A stretch of DNA of 64,000 nucleotides, taken from NCBI RefSeq assembly GCF_014333525.1, contig NZ_JACSCX010000001.1, positions 1 to 64,000 of the forward strand. Direction: 5' to 3'. Below are positions 44,836 through 53,883 of the stretch, piece after piece (position 1 is the first letter of the stretch; every line of letters begins with the position of its first letter). Under the pieces are notes generated by a model. That model searched no databases and was not told the DNA's origin. It saw only the letters and a program-made list of their open reading frames with translations. The DNA is from Hymenobacter puniceus (GTDB lineage Bacteria; Bacteroidota; Bacteroidia; Cytophagales; Hymenobacteraceae). A program made the translations under genes and the position numbers.

Positions 44836-46761
44836 CTAAAAATGCCAGCGCACAAAGGCCTCGATGCCTTCATATTCGGGCAGACCCAGCTGGTCGTAGA
44901 TGCGGGCGGTGGTGCGGTTGCGCTCCTCGGCGCGCTGCCAGAACTCGCGCTGGTCGGCGCCCGGAAACAGCGGCCGGTCTTTCTGGCTTTGGTGCTTGAA
45001 GATGGCGCGGCGCTTGCGCGTGAGTTCCTGCGGGCTTAGCGGCACGGCCATTTCAATCTGGGCCACGTCCCACTCCTGCCAGGCGCCGCGGTACAGCCAC
45101 ACCCAGCAATCCTGCAGCCAGGGCGTGCCCGCCGCTTTCAGCCGCCGCACGGCTTCAAAAATGGCCGCCAGACACACGCGGTGCGTGCCGTGCGGGTCGC
45201 TCAGGTCGCCGGCGGCGTAGATCTGGTGGGGCTGCAGCCGGTTGAGCAGGTCGATGGTAAGCTGGATATCCTCTTCGCCGAGCGGCTTTTTGCGCACCCG
45301 GCCGGTTTCGTAGAACGGCAGGTCCTGGAAGTGGGCGCGGGTGTCGGGGTCGAGGCCGGCGTAGCGCAGGGCGCTCTTGGCCTCGCCGCGCCGGATCAGG
45401 CCCTTGATCTGCTGCACCTCGTCGGAGTCTACCTGGCCGGGCTGCTTGCTTTTGAGCGTGTCGGCCACGCGGCGGTACAGATTGTCGGCGGGCTGCTCGC
45501 TGGCTAAGCTGAAGGCCTCGTCGTAGTCGGCCACGAAATCGGCGAAGCGGATGGCCTCGTCATCGAACACGGCAATGTTGCCGGAGGTCTGGTACGCTAC
45601 GTGCACCTCGTGCCCCTGGTCCACCAGCCGGATCAGCGTGCCGCCCATGCTGATTACGTCGTCGTCGGGGTGGGGCGAGAAGATGAGGGCCCGCTTGGGG
45701 AAGGGCGTGGCCCGCTCGGGGCGGTGCGTATCGTCGGCGTTGGGCTTGCCGCCGGGCCAGCCCGTAATAGTGTGCTGCAGCTCGTTGAACACTCGAATGT
45801 TGAGGCTATACGCCTGCCCTTCGGCTTCGGCCAGGAGGTCGGAAAGGCCGTTTTCGTTGTAGTCTTCGTCGGTGAGCTTGAGGATGGGCTTTTCCACCAG
45901 CCGGGCCAGCCAAGTCACGGCTTTCCGCACTTGGGCGGCATCCTGCCAGTTGCTGGTCTGGCCGGCCAGCCAGGGCGTTTTGCGCGAGCTGAGCTCGGCG
46001 GCGGCGGCCTCATCGAGCACGGCCTGCACGGCGGGGTGGTGCTGCAGATAGGTGGCCGGCACGGTGTCGGTGGGCTCGCCTTCCACCATGCGCTTTATCA
46101 CGGCCGCTTTGCCTTCGCCCCAGGCCAGCAGCACAATGTGGCGGGCTTCCAGAATGGTGCCTACGCCCATCGTAATAGCGCGGCGCGGCACGTTTTCCTC
46201 ACCGTAGAAGTCGGAGGCGGCGTCGGTGCGCGTGATGTGGTCGAGGGTAATGAGGCGGGTGCGCGAGGCGGCGCCGGAGCCGGGCTCGTTGAAGCCGATG
46301 TGGCCGGTACGCCCGATGCCCAGCAGCTGCCAGTCGATGCCGCCGGCCTCGCGGATCTGCTCTTCATAGCGGCGGCAGAACTCGCCAACCTGGTCGGCGG
46401 GCACGGTGCCGTCGGGGATGTGCACGTTTTCGGGCTTGATGTCGATGTGGTCGAAGAGGTACTCGCGCATGAAGCGCACGTAGCTCTGCAGCGAGTCGGG
46501 CGCCATCGGGAAATACTCGTCGAGGTTGAAGCTGACCACATTCTGGAAGCTGAGGCCTTCCTCGCGGTGCAGCCGCACCAGCTCCTCGTACACCCGCGTC
46601 GGCGACGAGCCGGTGGCGAGGCCCAGCACAGCCGGGCGGCCCTCCTGGGCCCGCTGCCGGATAAAGGCAGCCAGCTCGCGGGCCACCTGCACAGAGGCTT
46701 GCTCGGAATCGGGAAAGACACGGACGGGTACGCGCGAGGCGGCAGAACTGGCAGCAGACAT
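44836..46761 (-). CDS. nagB: Glucosamine-6-phosphate deaminase fused to a PIG-L/LmbE-type deacetylase
   Basis: 641 residues from ATG 46761; the longer in-frame start lacks family similarity. N-terminal NagB domain: LGLATGSSPTRVYEEL (46-61), VSFNLDEYFPM with Asp81, and GIGRTGHIGFNEP (148-160) with catalytic His154; it converts GlcN-6-P to Fru-6-P and ammonia. From about 357 a PIG-L domain starts with IFSPHPDDDVISMGGTLI, the zinc/Asp motif of N-acetylglucosaminyl deacetylases. Together the two halves could deacetylate and deaminate an amino-sugar. This architecture occurs in other Bacteroidota; whether the PIG-L half is active is unknown. Confidence 0.92.
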   Translation of the reverse strand: MSAASSAASRVPVRVFPDSEQASVQVARELAAFIRQRAQEGRPAVLGLATGSSPTRVYEELVRLHREEGLSFQNVVSFNLDEYFPMAPDSLQSYVRFMREYLFDHIDIKPENVHIPDGTVPADQVGEFCRRYEEQIREAGGIDWQLLGIGRTGHIGFNEPGSGAASRTRLITLDHITRTDAASDFYGEENVPRRAITMGVGTILEARHIVLLAWGEGKAAVIKRMVEGEPTDTVPATYLQHHPAVQAVLDEAAAAELSSRKTPWLAGQTSNWQDAAQVRKAVTWLARLVEKPILKLTDEDYNENGLSDLLAEAEGQAYSLNIRVFNELQHTITGWPGGKPNADDTHRPERATPFPKRALIFSPHPDDDVISMGGTLIRLVDQGHEVHVAYQTSGNIAVFDDEAIRFADFVADYDEAFSLASEQPADNLYRRVADTLKSKQPGQVDSDEVQQIKGLIRRGEAKSALRYAGLDPDTRAHFQDLPFYETGRVRKKPLGEEDIQLTIDLLNRLQPHQIYAAGDLSDPHGTHRVCLAAIFEAVRRLKAAGTPWLQDCWVWLYRGAWQEWDVAQIEMAVPLSPQELTRKRRAIFKHQSQKDRPLFPGADQREFWQRAEERNRTTARIYDQLGLPEYEGIEAFVRWHF

Positions 46762-47123
46762 AAAGTAGGGGCAACAGGTGGGAAGATGGACTTGGAAAGC
46801 GCGGAAAAATGGGATTTTGGCGGCAGCATTCAAAGTCAAATCCACGCTAAATAAAATACTATATATAGTTGGCTACTATTGCGCTGCTTTCTAGCTTTAA
46901 TCCCGCCTTTTTGGACTGGCCTGTTGTTTTTTCGGCCTAACCGTCTCAAAATGGCGGCTACTGCAGTTCATTTACACGCTTTTTCATGGCTAACACGCTA
47001 CTTTGTTGCTTTTTGCTTGTGTGCGTGCTCTTTCACCGGCCGGAGCCAGACTGTGCATAGCAGTCCGGTTTCGGCCGATTTTCTTTGCTTAATCTCTCAC
47101 CAACTCCCACACCTCATTTCTCT
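46762..47123. other. Intergenic region with divergent promoters of the two glycan loci
   Basis: About 360 bases separating the leftward deaminase fusion from the rightward SusC operon. The minus-strand TGACTTTG (46831-46838) is a one-mismatch -7 element. The plus side has AT-rich stretches (46855-46875) but no perfect TAnnTTTG. Short frames here look non-coding. Confidence 0.45.
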
Positions 47124-50100
47124 ATGAACAGACTCTACTTGCTAGCGCCGGTCCTGAGTGTGGCGGCGGCCCTTCCAGCCCATGCCCAACAGAACCTGCG
47201 CACAGTCACGGGCATCGTGACTGACGCCAACAACACGCCGCTGCCCGGCGTGACGGTGCTCGTGAAAGGCACCACCAACGGTGCCAGCACCGGCTCCGAC
47301 GGCCGCTACACGCTGCAGGCCGCCCCGGGCAGCACCCTGAGCTTCAGCTTTATCGGCTATACCGCCCAGGAGCGCACCGTCGGCAACGACGGCTCCGTGG
47401 ATATCAGCCTCAAGGAAAACACCACGGCGCTGAACGACGTCATCGTAACGGCCTTTGGAATCAAGCAGGAGCGCCGCCAGGTGAACTATGGCGCCCAGGA
47501 AGTTTCCAGCAAGGATATCATCGAGTCGCGCCAGCCCAACATCGTGAATGCCCTGCAGGGCAAGGTAGCGGGCGTGCAGGTGACCAGTTCGGGTGGTGGG
47601 GCCGGCGAAGGCGCTTCCATCGTTATCCGGGGCGGCAACTCGCTGGACGGCGACAACCAGCCGCTGTTCGTAATTGACGGCATCATCATGGACAACACGT
47701 CGTTCGTGGAGTCGACGGCGCCGGGCGGTGGCTCGGCCTTCAACGGCTTGCTGGGTCGCTCGGTGTCGTCGCAGAACCGCGCCGCCGACATCAACCCCGA
47801 GGACGTGGAAACCATGACCGTGCTGAAGGGCCCGGCCGCCGCCGCGCTCTACGGCTTGCGGGCCGCCAACGGCGCCGTTATCATTACCACCAAAAAAGGC
47901 AAGTCAGGTGTCGTGACGGTGGACTACCGCACGCAGGTGTCGGTAGACGAGGTGAACCGCCTGCCCAAGCTGCAGGACAAATACAAGCAGGGCGCGGCCG
48001 GCATTTTTGATGCGACCACCCGCTCTTCGTGGGGGCCGCAGTTTGCGCCCGGCGAAACGGTATACGATAACCTGGGCGACTTCTACAAAACCGCCTACAA
48101 CTACCAGAACTACCTGACCGTGACGGGCGGCACTGAGAAAGGCTCGTTCCTGCTTTCGGCCTCGCACCTCGACCAGACCGGCGTGGCCCGCAACTCGGAG
48201 TTCGATAAAAGCACGGTGCGCTTGTCGGGCACGCTGCAGGTGTCACCCAAAATTCGGGCCCAGGGTTCGGCGCAATACCTGAACTCGGGTGGCCGTCGGC
48301 CGCTGCAGGGCCCGGGCCTGTTTGGCGGCTCGGGTGGCTACATGGTGAGCTTGCTGACCTGGCCCCGCAACGACGACGCCCGCAACTACCTCAACCCCGA
48401 CGGCACGCGCCGCCGCCTGATTGGCGGCATCGGCAGCTCCGACGCCGACAACCCCTACTTCACGGTGGAGCGCAACCCGATTACGGACCGCACCAACCGC
48501 CTCATCGGTAACGCGCAGGTGACGTACGAGCCGGTGAAATGGCTGACGGTAAACTACAACCTGGGCACCGACTTCTACACCGAAAAAGTCCGCTCCATCC
48601 GGGCGGTGGGCACCTCGCAGCCCAACAACCAGGACGGCGGCATTTCGGAGACAACCACCCAGAACCGGCTGCTCAACTCCAACCTGACGGCCATTCTGTC
48701 GCACTCGTTCAACGAGAACATCAGCGGCTCGTTGCTGCTGGGCAACTCCGTGGAGCAGGGCCTGCGCGAAACCACCGACATCATTGGTCTGGTATTTCGT
48801 TCGCCCAACTTCAACTCCATCAACAACACCGTAAACCGCGGCGCCCTGACCACCAACTCGCTGCGGCGGCTGGTGGGCAACTTTGCCCGTATCAACGTGG
48901 ACCTGTTCAAGCAGGTAACGATGGAAGTAAGTGCGCGCTATGACATGTCGTCGACGCTGCCACGGCCTGACAAAGGCAAGAACTACGGGCAGGGCTTCCT
49001 GTACGGCTCGGCCACGCTGGGCTACGAGTTTTCGCGCACGCTGGGCCTCGACAACAACTCCATCCTGAACTACGGCAAGCTGCGGCTGGCCGTGGCCGAG
49101 GTAGGCAAAGACACCGGCCCCTACCGCGTAGATTCGCCGCTAGCCCAGAGCACCTACATCGGGCAGGGCTTCCGCCAGGGATTCTTCGGCTCAAACGCGT
49201 TGCTCAAGCCCGAGCGCACCCGCTCCTACGAGGCCGGCCTGGACTTCCAGTTCCTGAAAGGCCGCCTGGGCCTCGATGCCGGCGTGTACTACTCGGAAAC
49301 CCGCGACCAGCTGATTGCGCCCCGCGTCAGCCAGGCTTCGGGCTACATTCTGCAGTACATCAACGGTGGCACCGTTACCAACAAAGGCGTGGAAATTGCC
49401 CTGAACGGTCGGCCCGTGCAGACGGCCTCGGGCTTCACCTGGGACGTGCTGGCCAACTTCTTCCACAATGAGAACCGCGCCAAAAAGCTGCCGAGCTTCT
49501 TGACCGAAGTAAACCAGTCGGACTCGTGGGTGATTGACGTGGCTCGCGGCAGCGCCTTCCCCAACCGGCCCATTACGTCCATCGGCGTGCAGGACTACGC
49601 CCGCGTCACGGACACCAGCTCGCCTTATTTCGGGCAGGTGATTATCAGCCCTACTACCGGCTATCCGTCGGTGGTGGCGGGCACGTTTGTGTACGCCGGC
49701 GACCGGGCGCCGCAGTTCACCACCCAGCTCACCAACACGCTGGCCTATAAAGGCTTGTCGCTGGCGTTTATGCTGGACTTCCGCAAGGGCGGCGATGTGG
49801 TGAACGGCAACGAGTGGATTGCCGTGCGTTCGGGCCTCAGCAACAAGACGCTGGACCGCAACCAGACCGCCGTTATCGAGGGTGTGGTACGCGCTTCCGA
49901 CGGCACGTACTCGCCGAACACGCGCCCCGTGGAACTCACCCAGGGCTACTTCATCAACCAGGTGGGCGGCACCGGCTGGGCCTTCGTGGAAGATGGCTCC
50001 TGGACCCGCCTGCGCTACGCCACGCTGGCCTACCGGCTGCCGGCTACGCTGCTGGGCAAAGGCTTTGTGAAAGGCGTAGAGCTGAGCGTGACGGGCCGCA

Positions 50101-50249
50101 ACCTAGTGCTGTTCACGAACTACTCTGGTGCTGACCCCGAAACGGCTGCGGCTGGCGCCGGGGTGCGCGGCGGTGGCTCGGGCGGCTTCGACTACGGCAG
50201 CACGCCCGCTACCCGCGGCGTCGATATGGCCCTGCGCGTGAACTTCTAA
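47124..50249 (+). CDS. SusC/RagA-family TonB-linked outer-membrane transporter
   Basis: 1041 residues from ATG 47124 (signal MNRLYLLAPVLSVAAALPAHA). Order: CarboxypepD_reg-like domain (TGIVTDANNTPLPGVTVLVK), plug with ALNDVIVTAFGIKQERR and VETMTVLKGPAAAALYGLRA, then a 22-strand-type barrel ending in an aromatic-terminated RGVDMALRVNF. It heads a rightward operon with SusD (50376) and a surface lipoprotein (51979). Ligand unknown; the neighbourhood hints at amino-sugar glycans but no polysaccharide-degrading enzyme is inside this operon. Confidence 0.94.
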   Translation: MNRLYLLAPVLSVAAALPAHAQQNLRTVTGIVTDANNTPLPGVTVLVKGTTNGASTGSDGRYTLQAAPGSTLSFSFIGYTAQERTVGNDGSVDISLKENTTALNDVIVTAFGIKQERRQVNYGAQEVSSKDIIESRQPNIVNALQGKVAGVQVTSSGGGAGEGASIVIRGGNSLDGDNQPLFVIDGIIMDNTSFVESTAPGGGSAFNGLLGRSVSSQNRAADINPEDVETMTVLKGPAAAALYGLRAANGAVIITTKKGKSGVVTVDYRTQVSVDEVNRLPKLQDKYKQGAAGIFDATTRSSWGPQFAPGETVYDNLGDFYKTAYNYQNYLTVTGGTEKGSFLLSASHLDQTGVARNSEFDKSTVRLSGTLQVSPKIRAQGSAQYLNSGGRRPLQGPGLFGGSGGYMVSLLTWPRNDDARNYLNPDGTRRRLIGGIGSSDADNPYFTVERNPITDRTNRLIGNAQVTYEPVKWLTVNYNLGTDFYTEKVRSIRAVGTSQPNNQDGGISETTTQNRLLNSNLTAILSHSFNENISGSLLLGNSVEQGLRETTDIIGLVFRSPNFNSINNTVNRGALTTNSLRRLVGNFARINVDLFKQVTMEVSARYDMSSTLPRPDKGKNYGQGFLYGSATLGYEFSRTLGLDNNSILNYGKLRLAVAEVGKDTGPYRVDSPLAQSTYIGQGFRQGFFGSNALLKPERTRSYEAGLDFQFLKGRLGLDAGVYYSETRDQLIAPRVSQASGYILQYINGGTVTNKGVEIALNGRPVQTASGFTWDVLANFFHNENRAKKLPSFLTEVNQSDSWVIDVARGSAFPNRPITSIGVQDYARVTDTSSPYFGQVIISPTTGYPSVVAGTFVYAGDRAPQFTTQLTNTLAYKGLSLAFMLDFRKGGDVVNGNEWIAVRSGLSNKTLDRNQTAVIEGVVRASDGTYSPNTRPVELTQGYFINQVGGTGWAFVEDGSWTRLRYATLAYRLPATLLGKGFVKGVELSVTGRNLVLFTNYSGADPETAAAGAGVRGGGSGGFDYGSTPATRGVDMALRVNF

Positions 50250-50375
50250 CTCTGTTCTGTTGATTGTGAAAAGCATGTTGGCACTGACGCCAGCCACGCT
50301 TTTCGGCAGCTGGCTTCTTTCCTGACTGGCAGCTTCTTATCCATCAATCAGCAACTATCAACTCTTCAACATTCC

Positions 50376-51935
50376 ATGAAAAAATACCTTCTCCTTCTGG
50401 GTCTGCTGGCGGGTGGCGGGGCGCTAAGCTCGTGCGAGAGTTTCCTCGACGTAAACACCGACCCCAACAACCCTATCAGCTCGACGCCTAACTTCCTGCT
50501 GCCCGGCGGCATTTCCCAGGCCTTCCAGCAGCAGATGTTTACGTCGCTCGTGACGCCTTACATCACGCAGCATATCGTGCGCCGGGCCCCGGCCTCTAGC
50601 ACCGACCAGTACTACTTTGCCACCGGCAACGGCAACAACACGTTCAACTACTTCTACTTCTACGCGTCGGGCAACCTGCGCGCCACCATCACGGCGGCCG
50701 AGGCAGAAGGCTCGCCGTATTATGTGGGCGCCGCTAAAATCACGCAGGCCATGTCGCTGGCTCACCTCACCGACATGATGGGCGACGTGCCGTTCACGGA
50801 AGCCTTCCAGGGCGGCGGCAACTTCTCGCCGAAATACGACCCGCAGGAGCAGATTTACCAGACGATTTTCCGGCTGCTGGACGAAGGCGAGCAGGAAATG
50901 CTGAAGCCGGCTTCGGCCAACGTGCGCCCACTCTACACCACCGTGCCCAGCCCCAGCGGCGACATCCTGTACCGCGGCGACGCCACCAAGTGGGTGAAGC
51001 TGGCTTACTCGCTGCGGGCCCGGCAGCTGCAGCACCTTACCAAAAAAGGCAACTACAGCGCCCAGGCCGTATTGGCTGCCGTAGACAAGGGTTTCACTTC
51101 CTCGGCCGACGATGCGCAGCTCCAGATGGAGGTGCCGGTGCCACCCGTGACGGGCAGCACCAGCATTTTCGGTACGGCGCGCGCCAATTTTGCCGGCGCT
51201 ACGTTTTCTGTGAATCTGCTGCGCTACCTGAACGGTAGTGCGGCCAATGCTACGTATCCGGGCGTAACGGACCCGCGTCTGGCCGTTATGGCTACCTCTG
51301 TGAGTGTGGGCACTAACCCTGGCGTATCGGGCGGCACGCCCATTGCCCAGACCGGTGGCGCTTCCGATTTCTACTCCGGCTGGTACGCCCGCGACCTGGG
51401 CTACCACGAAATCATTACCTACCACGAGCTGAAGTTCATTGAGGCCGAAGCCGCGTTCCGCCTCGGCAACCGCACCCGGGCGCTGCAGGCCTACCGGCAG
51501 GGCATTGAGGCGCACATCCGCAAAATTGGTACGGGTGGTACCTTCGCCTCGCAGGGCCTCACGGTTACGTTCCCGATCCTGACCCAGCAGCAGATTGATG
51601 GCTACCTCAGCAGCGCCGCCGTGGCCCAGACCGAGGCGCAGCTGGACTTCAAGCGCATCATGGAGCAGAAGTACATTGCCTTGTTTCTGAACCCCGAGGC
51701 GTGGTCGGATATGCGGCGCTTTGATTTCCGCTCCGATATCTACGTGAACCTGGCTTTCCCGAACGGCGTGAACCCCATCTTCAACCCGGTTCCCGCCGAC
51801 CCTACGCAGCGTAAGTTCCCGCGCCGCCTGCTGCCGGCTCTCACCGAAACCCAGTACAACCCGCAGAACGTGCAGGCCATCGGCGGCCTCGACCCCGACT
51901 ACGCCACCCGCCCCGTGTGGTGGGACCAGCCCTGA
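50376..51935 (+). CDS. SusD-like outer-membrane lipoprotein (SusD-like_2 type)
   Basis: 519 residues; signal MKKYLLLLGLLAGGGALSSC with lipobox LSSC, followed by ESFLDVNTDPNNP, an N-terminal pattern common to SusD-like_2 proteins. Conserved interior pieces include DMMGDVPFTEAF, RGDATKWVKLAYSLRARQL and EAEAAFRLGNRTRALQAYRQG, matching the TPR-like SusD fold. The cognate SusC is 126 bases upstream, and a third surface lipoprotein gene starts 43 bases downstream. Confidence 0.92.
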   Translation: MKKYLLLLGLLAGGGALSSCESFLDVNTDPNNPISSTPNFLLPGGISQAFQQQMFTSLVTPYITQHIVRRAPASSTDQYYFATGNGNNTFNYFYFYASGNLRATITAAEAEGSPYYVGAAKITQAMSLAHLTDMMGDVPFTEAFQGGGNFSPKYDPQEQIYQTIFRLLDEGEQEMLKPASANVRPLYTTVPSPSGDILYRGDATKWVKLAYSLRARQLQHLTKKGNYSAQAVLAAVDKGFTSSADDAQLQMEVPVPPVTGSTSIFGTARANFAGATFSVNLLRYLNGSAANATYPGVTDPRLAVMATSVSVGTNPGVSGGTPIAQTGGASDFYSGWYARDLGYHEIITYHELKFIEAEAAFRLGNRTRALQAYRQGIEAHIRKIGTGGTFASQGLTVTFPILTQQQIDGYLSSAAVAQTEAQLDFKRIMEQKYIALFLNPEAWSDMRRFDFRSDIYVNLAFPNGVNPIFNPVPADPTQRKFPRRLLPALTETQYNPQNVQAIGGLDPDYATRPVWWDQP

Positions 51936-51978
51936 GGCTAGTTTGGTGCGTTTTCTCTTTCTCTGATGTACTTTCTCT

Positions 51979-53268
51979 ATGAACCTACTTTCTAACATAC
52001 GGGCGCTGGCGCGGCGCCCCTGGCCCCTGCTGCTGGCCCTGGCCGGCCTGGCCATCACTGCCTGCGACGACGACTTCGAGCCACCCTACGCGCTGACCGG
52101 CGACGGAGGCTTTTCTACTCTGGGGGCCGCTCCGGCTGGCCTGCAAACCAAGTATGCCCCCGGCGAGGTGGTAAATCTGCTGGTTGGTTTCAACGCTGCC
52201 GACAAAATCCGGGATTTTACGGTGTTTCAGGTGATTGGGCGAACCGACTCGGCCGTGGTAACCACGCTTGTCCCCACCAACCCGTTTTTTGATGAGCGGG
52301 CCGGCATTACGGCCCAGCCGATTCCATACACCGTCCCGAACCTGCCCAACCAGACGGCCGTGCGGGTGGATGTGACGACGACGTTTGAAAACGGGGCTAC
52401 CCGCCGCCAGCGCTTCACCTACAACGTAGCGGCCCGCCCTACCCTACGCTTCGGCACCACAGCCTCTCCGACCACTATCACCACGTTCCGCAACAACCTG
52501 GCCGCCACGGCGCAAACCGAAAACGACATCATCGGGTACAATCTGGTGCTGAACGAAGGTGGAATTGGGGTAGTGCCCGCCACGCCATCTACCACCACGC
52601 TGTTCAAGAACGTGGATAGCCTGACGACCTTCTACCGGATTGGCACGGGCGCACCGGTGCGCACCGGCGTGATTCGCAACCCAAGCAACGGTGCTGCCAA
52701 CGCCCGGACCGTAGATGTAATGGTGCCACGTGGCTCGCAGGGCCAACCGGTTACCTTCCTGTTCACATCTTATTCCGGCCCGTTCTTCGTGACGGCTACT
52801 GCCGCGCCAATCAACGTAGCGGCCCCCACGGCCCTGAGCCGGGTGCGCACCGGCCGCGTAACGTCCGGCCCCAGCGCCCCGCAGGATTCAGTAGCCTACG
52901 ACCTCCGTTTGGGGGCCAACGTGCCAGCCAGTGCGGCAGCCACCACCAAGGACCTGTTTGCCAGTGGCGTTTTCGGCACTACCGTCAACCTTTCGTCGGC
53001 TAACACTACCGTGTACTACCGGATTCCGGTGGCCACGGCCGCTACGGGCTACTACACCACGGCCTCGGCCAATGCGGTAGGCACGCTGCTCTTCCAGAAC
53101 GCGGCCTCGCTGACCGGCACCACGGCCCTGCCCGGCGCCGTAGCCGCCGGCGACTTGTTTGCCGTGCGCGTACGTGGCGCCGAGCCCATGCTGCTGCGCA
53201 TAGTAGGCGTGAAACCCAGCACGGCCGGCTCTACGGCCCGCGTCGTGTTCGAGTATCGCGCATTCTAG
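51979..53268 (+). CDS. Surface lipoprotein of unknown function in a SusC/SusD operon (SusE/F position)
   Basis: 429 residues. Lipoprotein signal ending LAGLAITAC; the mature N-terminus CDDDFEPPY is acidic right after the lipidated Cys, as in the surface-export signal of Bacteroidota lipoproteins, so it is probably displayed outside the cell. The rest is Thr/Val/Ala-rich, beta-sandwich-like, with no catalytic motif. By position it is analogous to SusE/SusF glycan-binding lipoproteins, though I see no sequence similarity to them. Ends the operon before a strong terminator. Confidence 0.78.
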   Translation: MNLLSNIRALARRPWPLLLALAGLAITACDDDFEPPYALTGDGGFSTLGAAPAGLQTKYAPGEVVNLLVGFNAADKIRDFTVFQVIGRTDSAVVTTLVPTNPFFDERAGITAQPIPYTVPNLPNQTAVRVDVTTTFENGATRRQRFTYNVAARPTLRFGTTASPTTITTFRNNLAATAQTENDIIGYNLVLNEGGIGVVPATPSTTTLFKNVDSLTTFYRIGTGAPVRTGVIRNPSNGAANARTVDVMVPRGSQGQPVTFLFTSYSGPFFVTATAAPINVAAPTALSRVRTGRVTSGPSAPQDSVAYDLRLGANVPASAAATTKDLFASGVFGTTVNLSSANTTVYYRIPVATAATGYYTTASANAVGTLLFQNAASLTGTTALPGAVAAGDLFAVRVRGAEPMLLRIVGVKPSTAGSTARVVFEYRAF

Positions 53269-53291
53269 CGTATAGCACAAACACCTTTCTG

Positions 53292-53324
53292 AACAGCCCG
53301 CCGGTACTTCCGGCGGGCTGTTTG
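53292..53324 (+). terminator. Terminator after the SusC/SusD/lipoprotein operon
   Basis: AACAGCCCGCCGG and CCGGCGGGCTGTT, 13-bp perfect stem with a 5-base loop, then a short T stretch. Confidence 0.85.
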
Positions 53325-53421
53325 CGTTCTAGAAAGCTGGTAGCAGCAAGCTTTCCTATGGCTTAGCCTTGTGGGCTACTTCAATTGCTGGCTTGCTACG
53401 GCCCAAGTCTGCCTGAATCTG

Positions 53422-53429
53422 TAATTTTG
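53422..53429 (+). promoter_or_regulatory. -7 element 3 bases before the second Fur-type gene
   Basis: TAATTTTG-TGT-ATG: perfect TAnnTTTG. Transcription would start at or just after the start codon's A, predicting a leaderless mRNA. Confidence 0.65.
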
Positions 53430-53432
53430 TGT

Positions 53433-53867
53433 ATGCCTCTTACCGCCCGTATCAACGAAACCCTGGCCCGCCACGCGCTACGCGCCACTCCTATCCGGCG
53501 GCAGGTGCTGCAGGTGCTACTGAGCCGCCCCTACGCGCTATCCAGCAACGACATCGAGCAGGCGCTGGGTGAGGCCGGCATCGACCGGATTACGCTCTAC
53601 CGCACCCTGCGCACCTTCGAGCAGCAAGGCGTCATTCACCGCGTCATTGATGCCACCGACATCATCCGCTACGCGGCCTGCGCCACCGGCTGCACCGAGC
53701 ACGCGCACTACGACAACCACGTGCATTTCAAGTGTACCACCTGCCAGCATACGTACTGCCTCAACCAGGTTTCCATCCCGCCGGTGGTGCTACCGGGTCG
53801 TTTTCAGGCCGAGCGGAGCGACTACCTGATGTCGGGCGTGTGCAGCCAGTGCCGGCCGGCCGCTTAG
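53433..53867 (+). CDS. Fur-family transcriptional regulator (second copy in window)
   Basis: 144 residues from ATG 53433. Winged helix with recognition segment GIDRITLYRTLRTFEQQGVI (about 49-68), histidine-rich HAHYDNHVHF and zinc ligands CTTC and CSQC. Clearly different from the Fur at 2209 (shorter, less similar), and the TLYRTL helix resembles Zur/Nur-type members. Which metal it senses is unknown. A leaderless-type promoter precedes it. It is followed after 16 bases by a small secreted protein that may share its transcript. Confidence 0.88.
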   Translation: MPLTARINETLARHALRATPIRRQVLQVLLSRPYALSSNDIEQALGEAGIDRITLYRTLRTFEQQGVIHRVIDATDIIRYAACATGCTEHAHYDNHVHFKCTTCQHTYCLNQVSIPPVVLPGRFQAERSDYLMSGVCSQCRPAA

Positions 53868-53883
53868 CGTGCGCCACTATATT

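Noticed and set aside
45601..46854. 417-codon plus-strand frame opposite the NagB/PIG-L fusion
   Set aside because: The opposite strand has complete catalytic motifs; this frame is a shadow of GC-rich codons.
46879..47127. 82-codon frame upstream of the rightward SusC
   Set aside because: No signal, no family similarity, poor codon use, and it overlaps the SusC start; treated as intergenic DNA.
50424..52058. Long open frame (544 codons) on the minus strand across the rightward SusD gene
   Set aside because: Antisense to a gene with a clear signal peptide and SusD motifs; the antisense protein has high Arg/His content with no recognised domain.
53869..53883. GTG start for the 168-residue secreted protein
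   Set aside because: The ATG at 53884 leaves a better positioned signal peptide; the GTG is right after the Fur-type stop codon and adds only five residues. Kept as an alternative.
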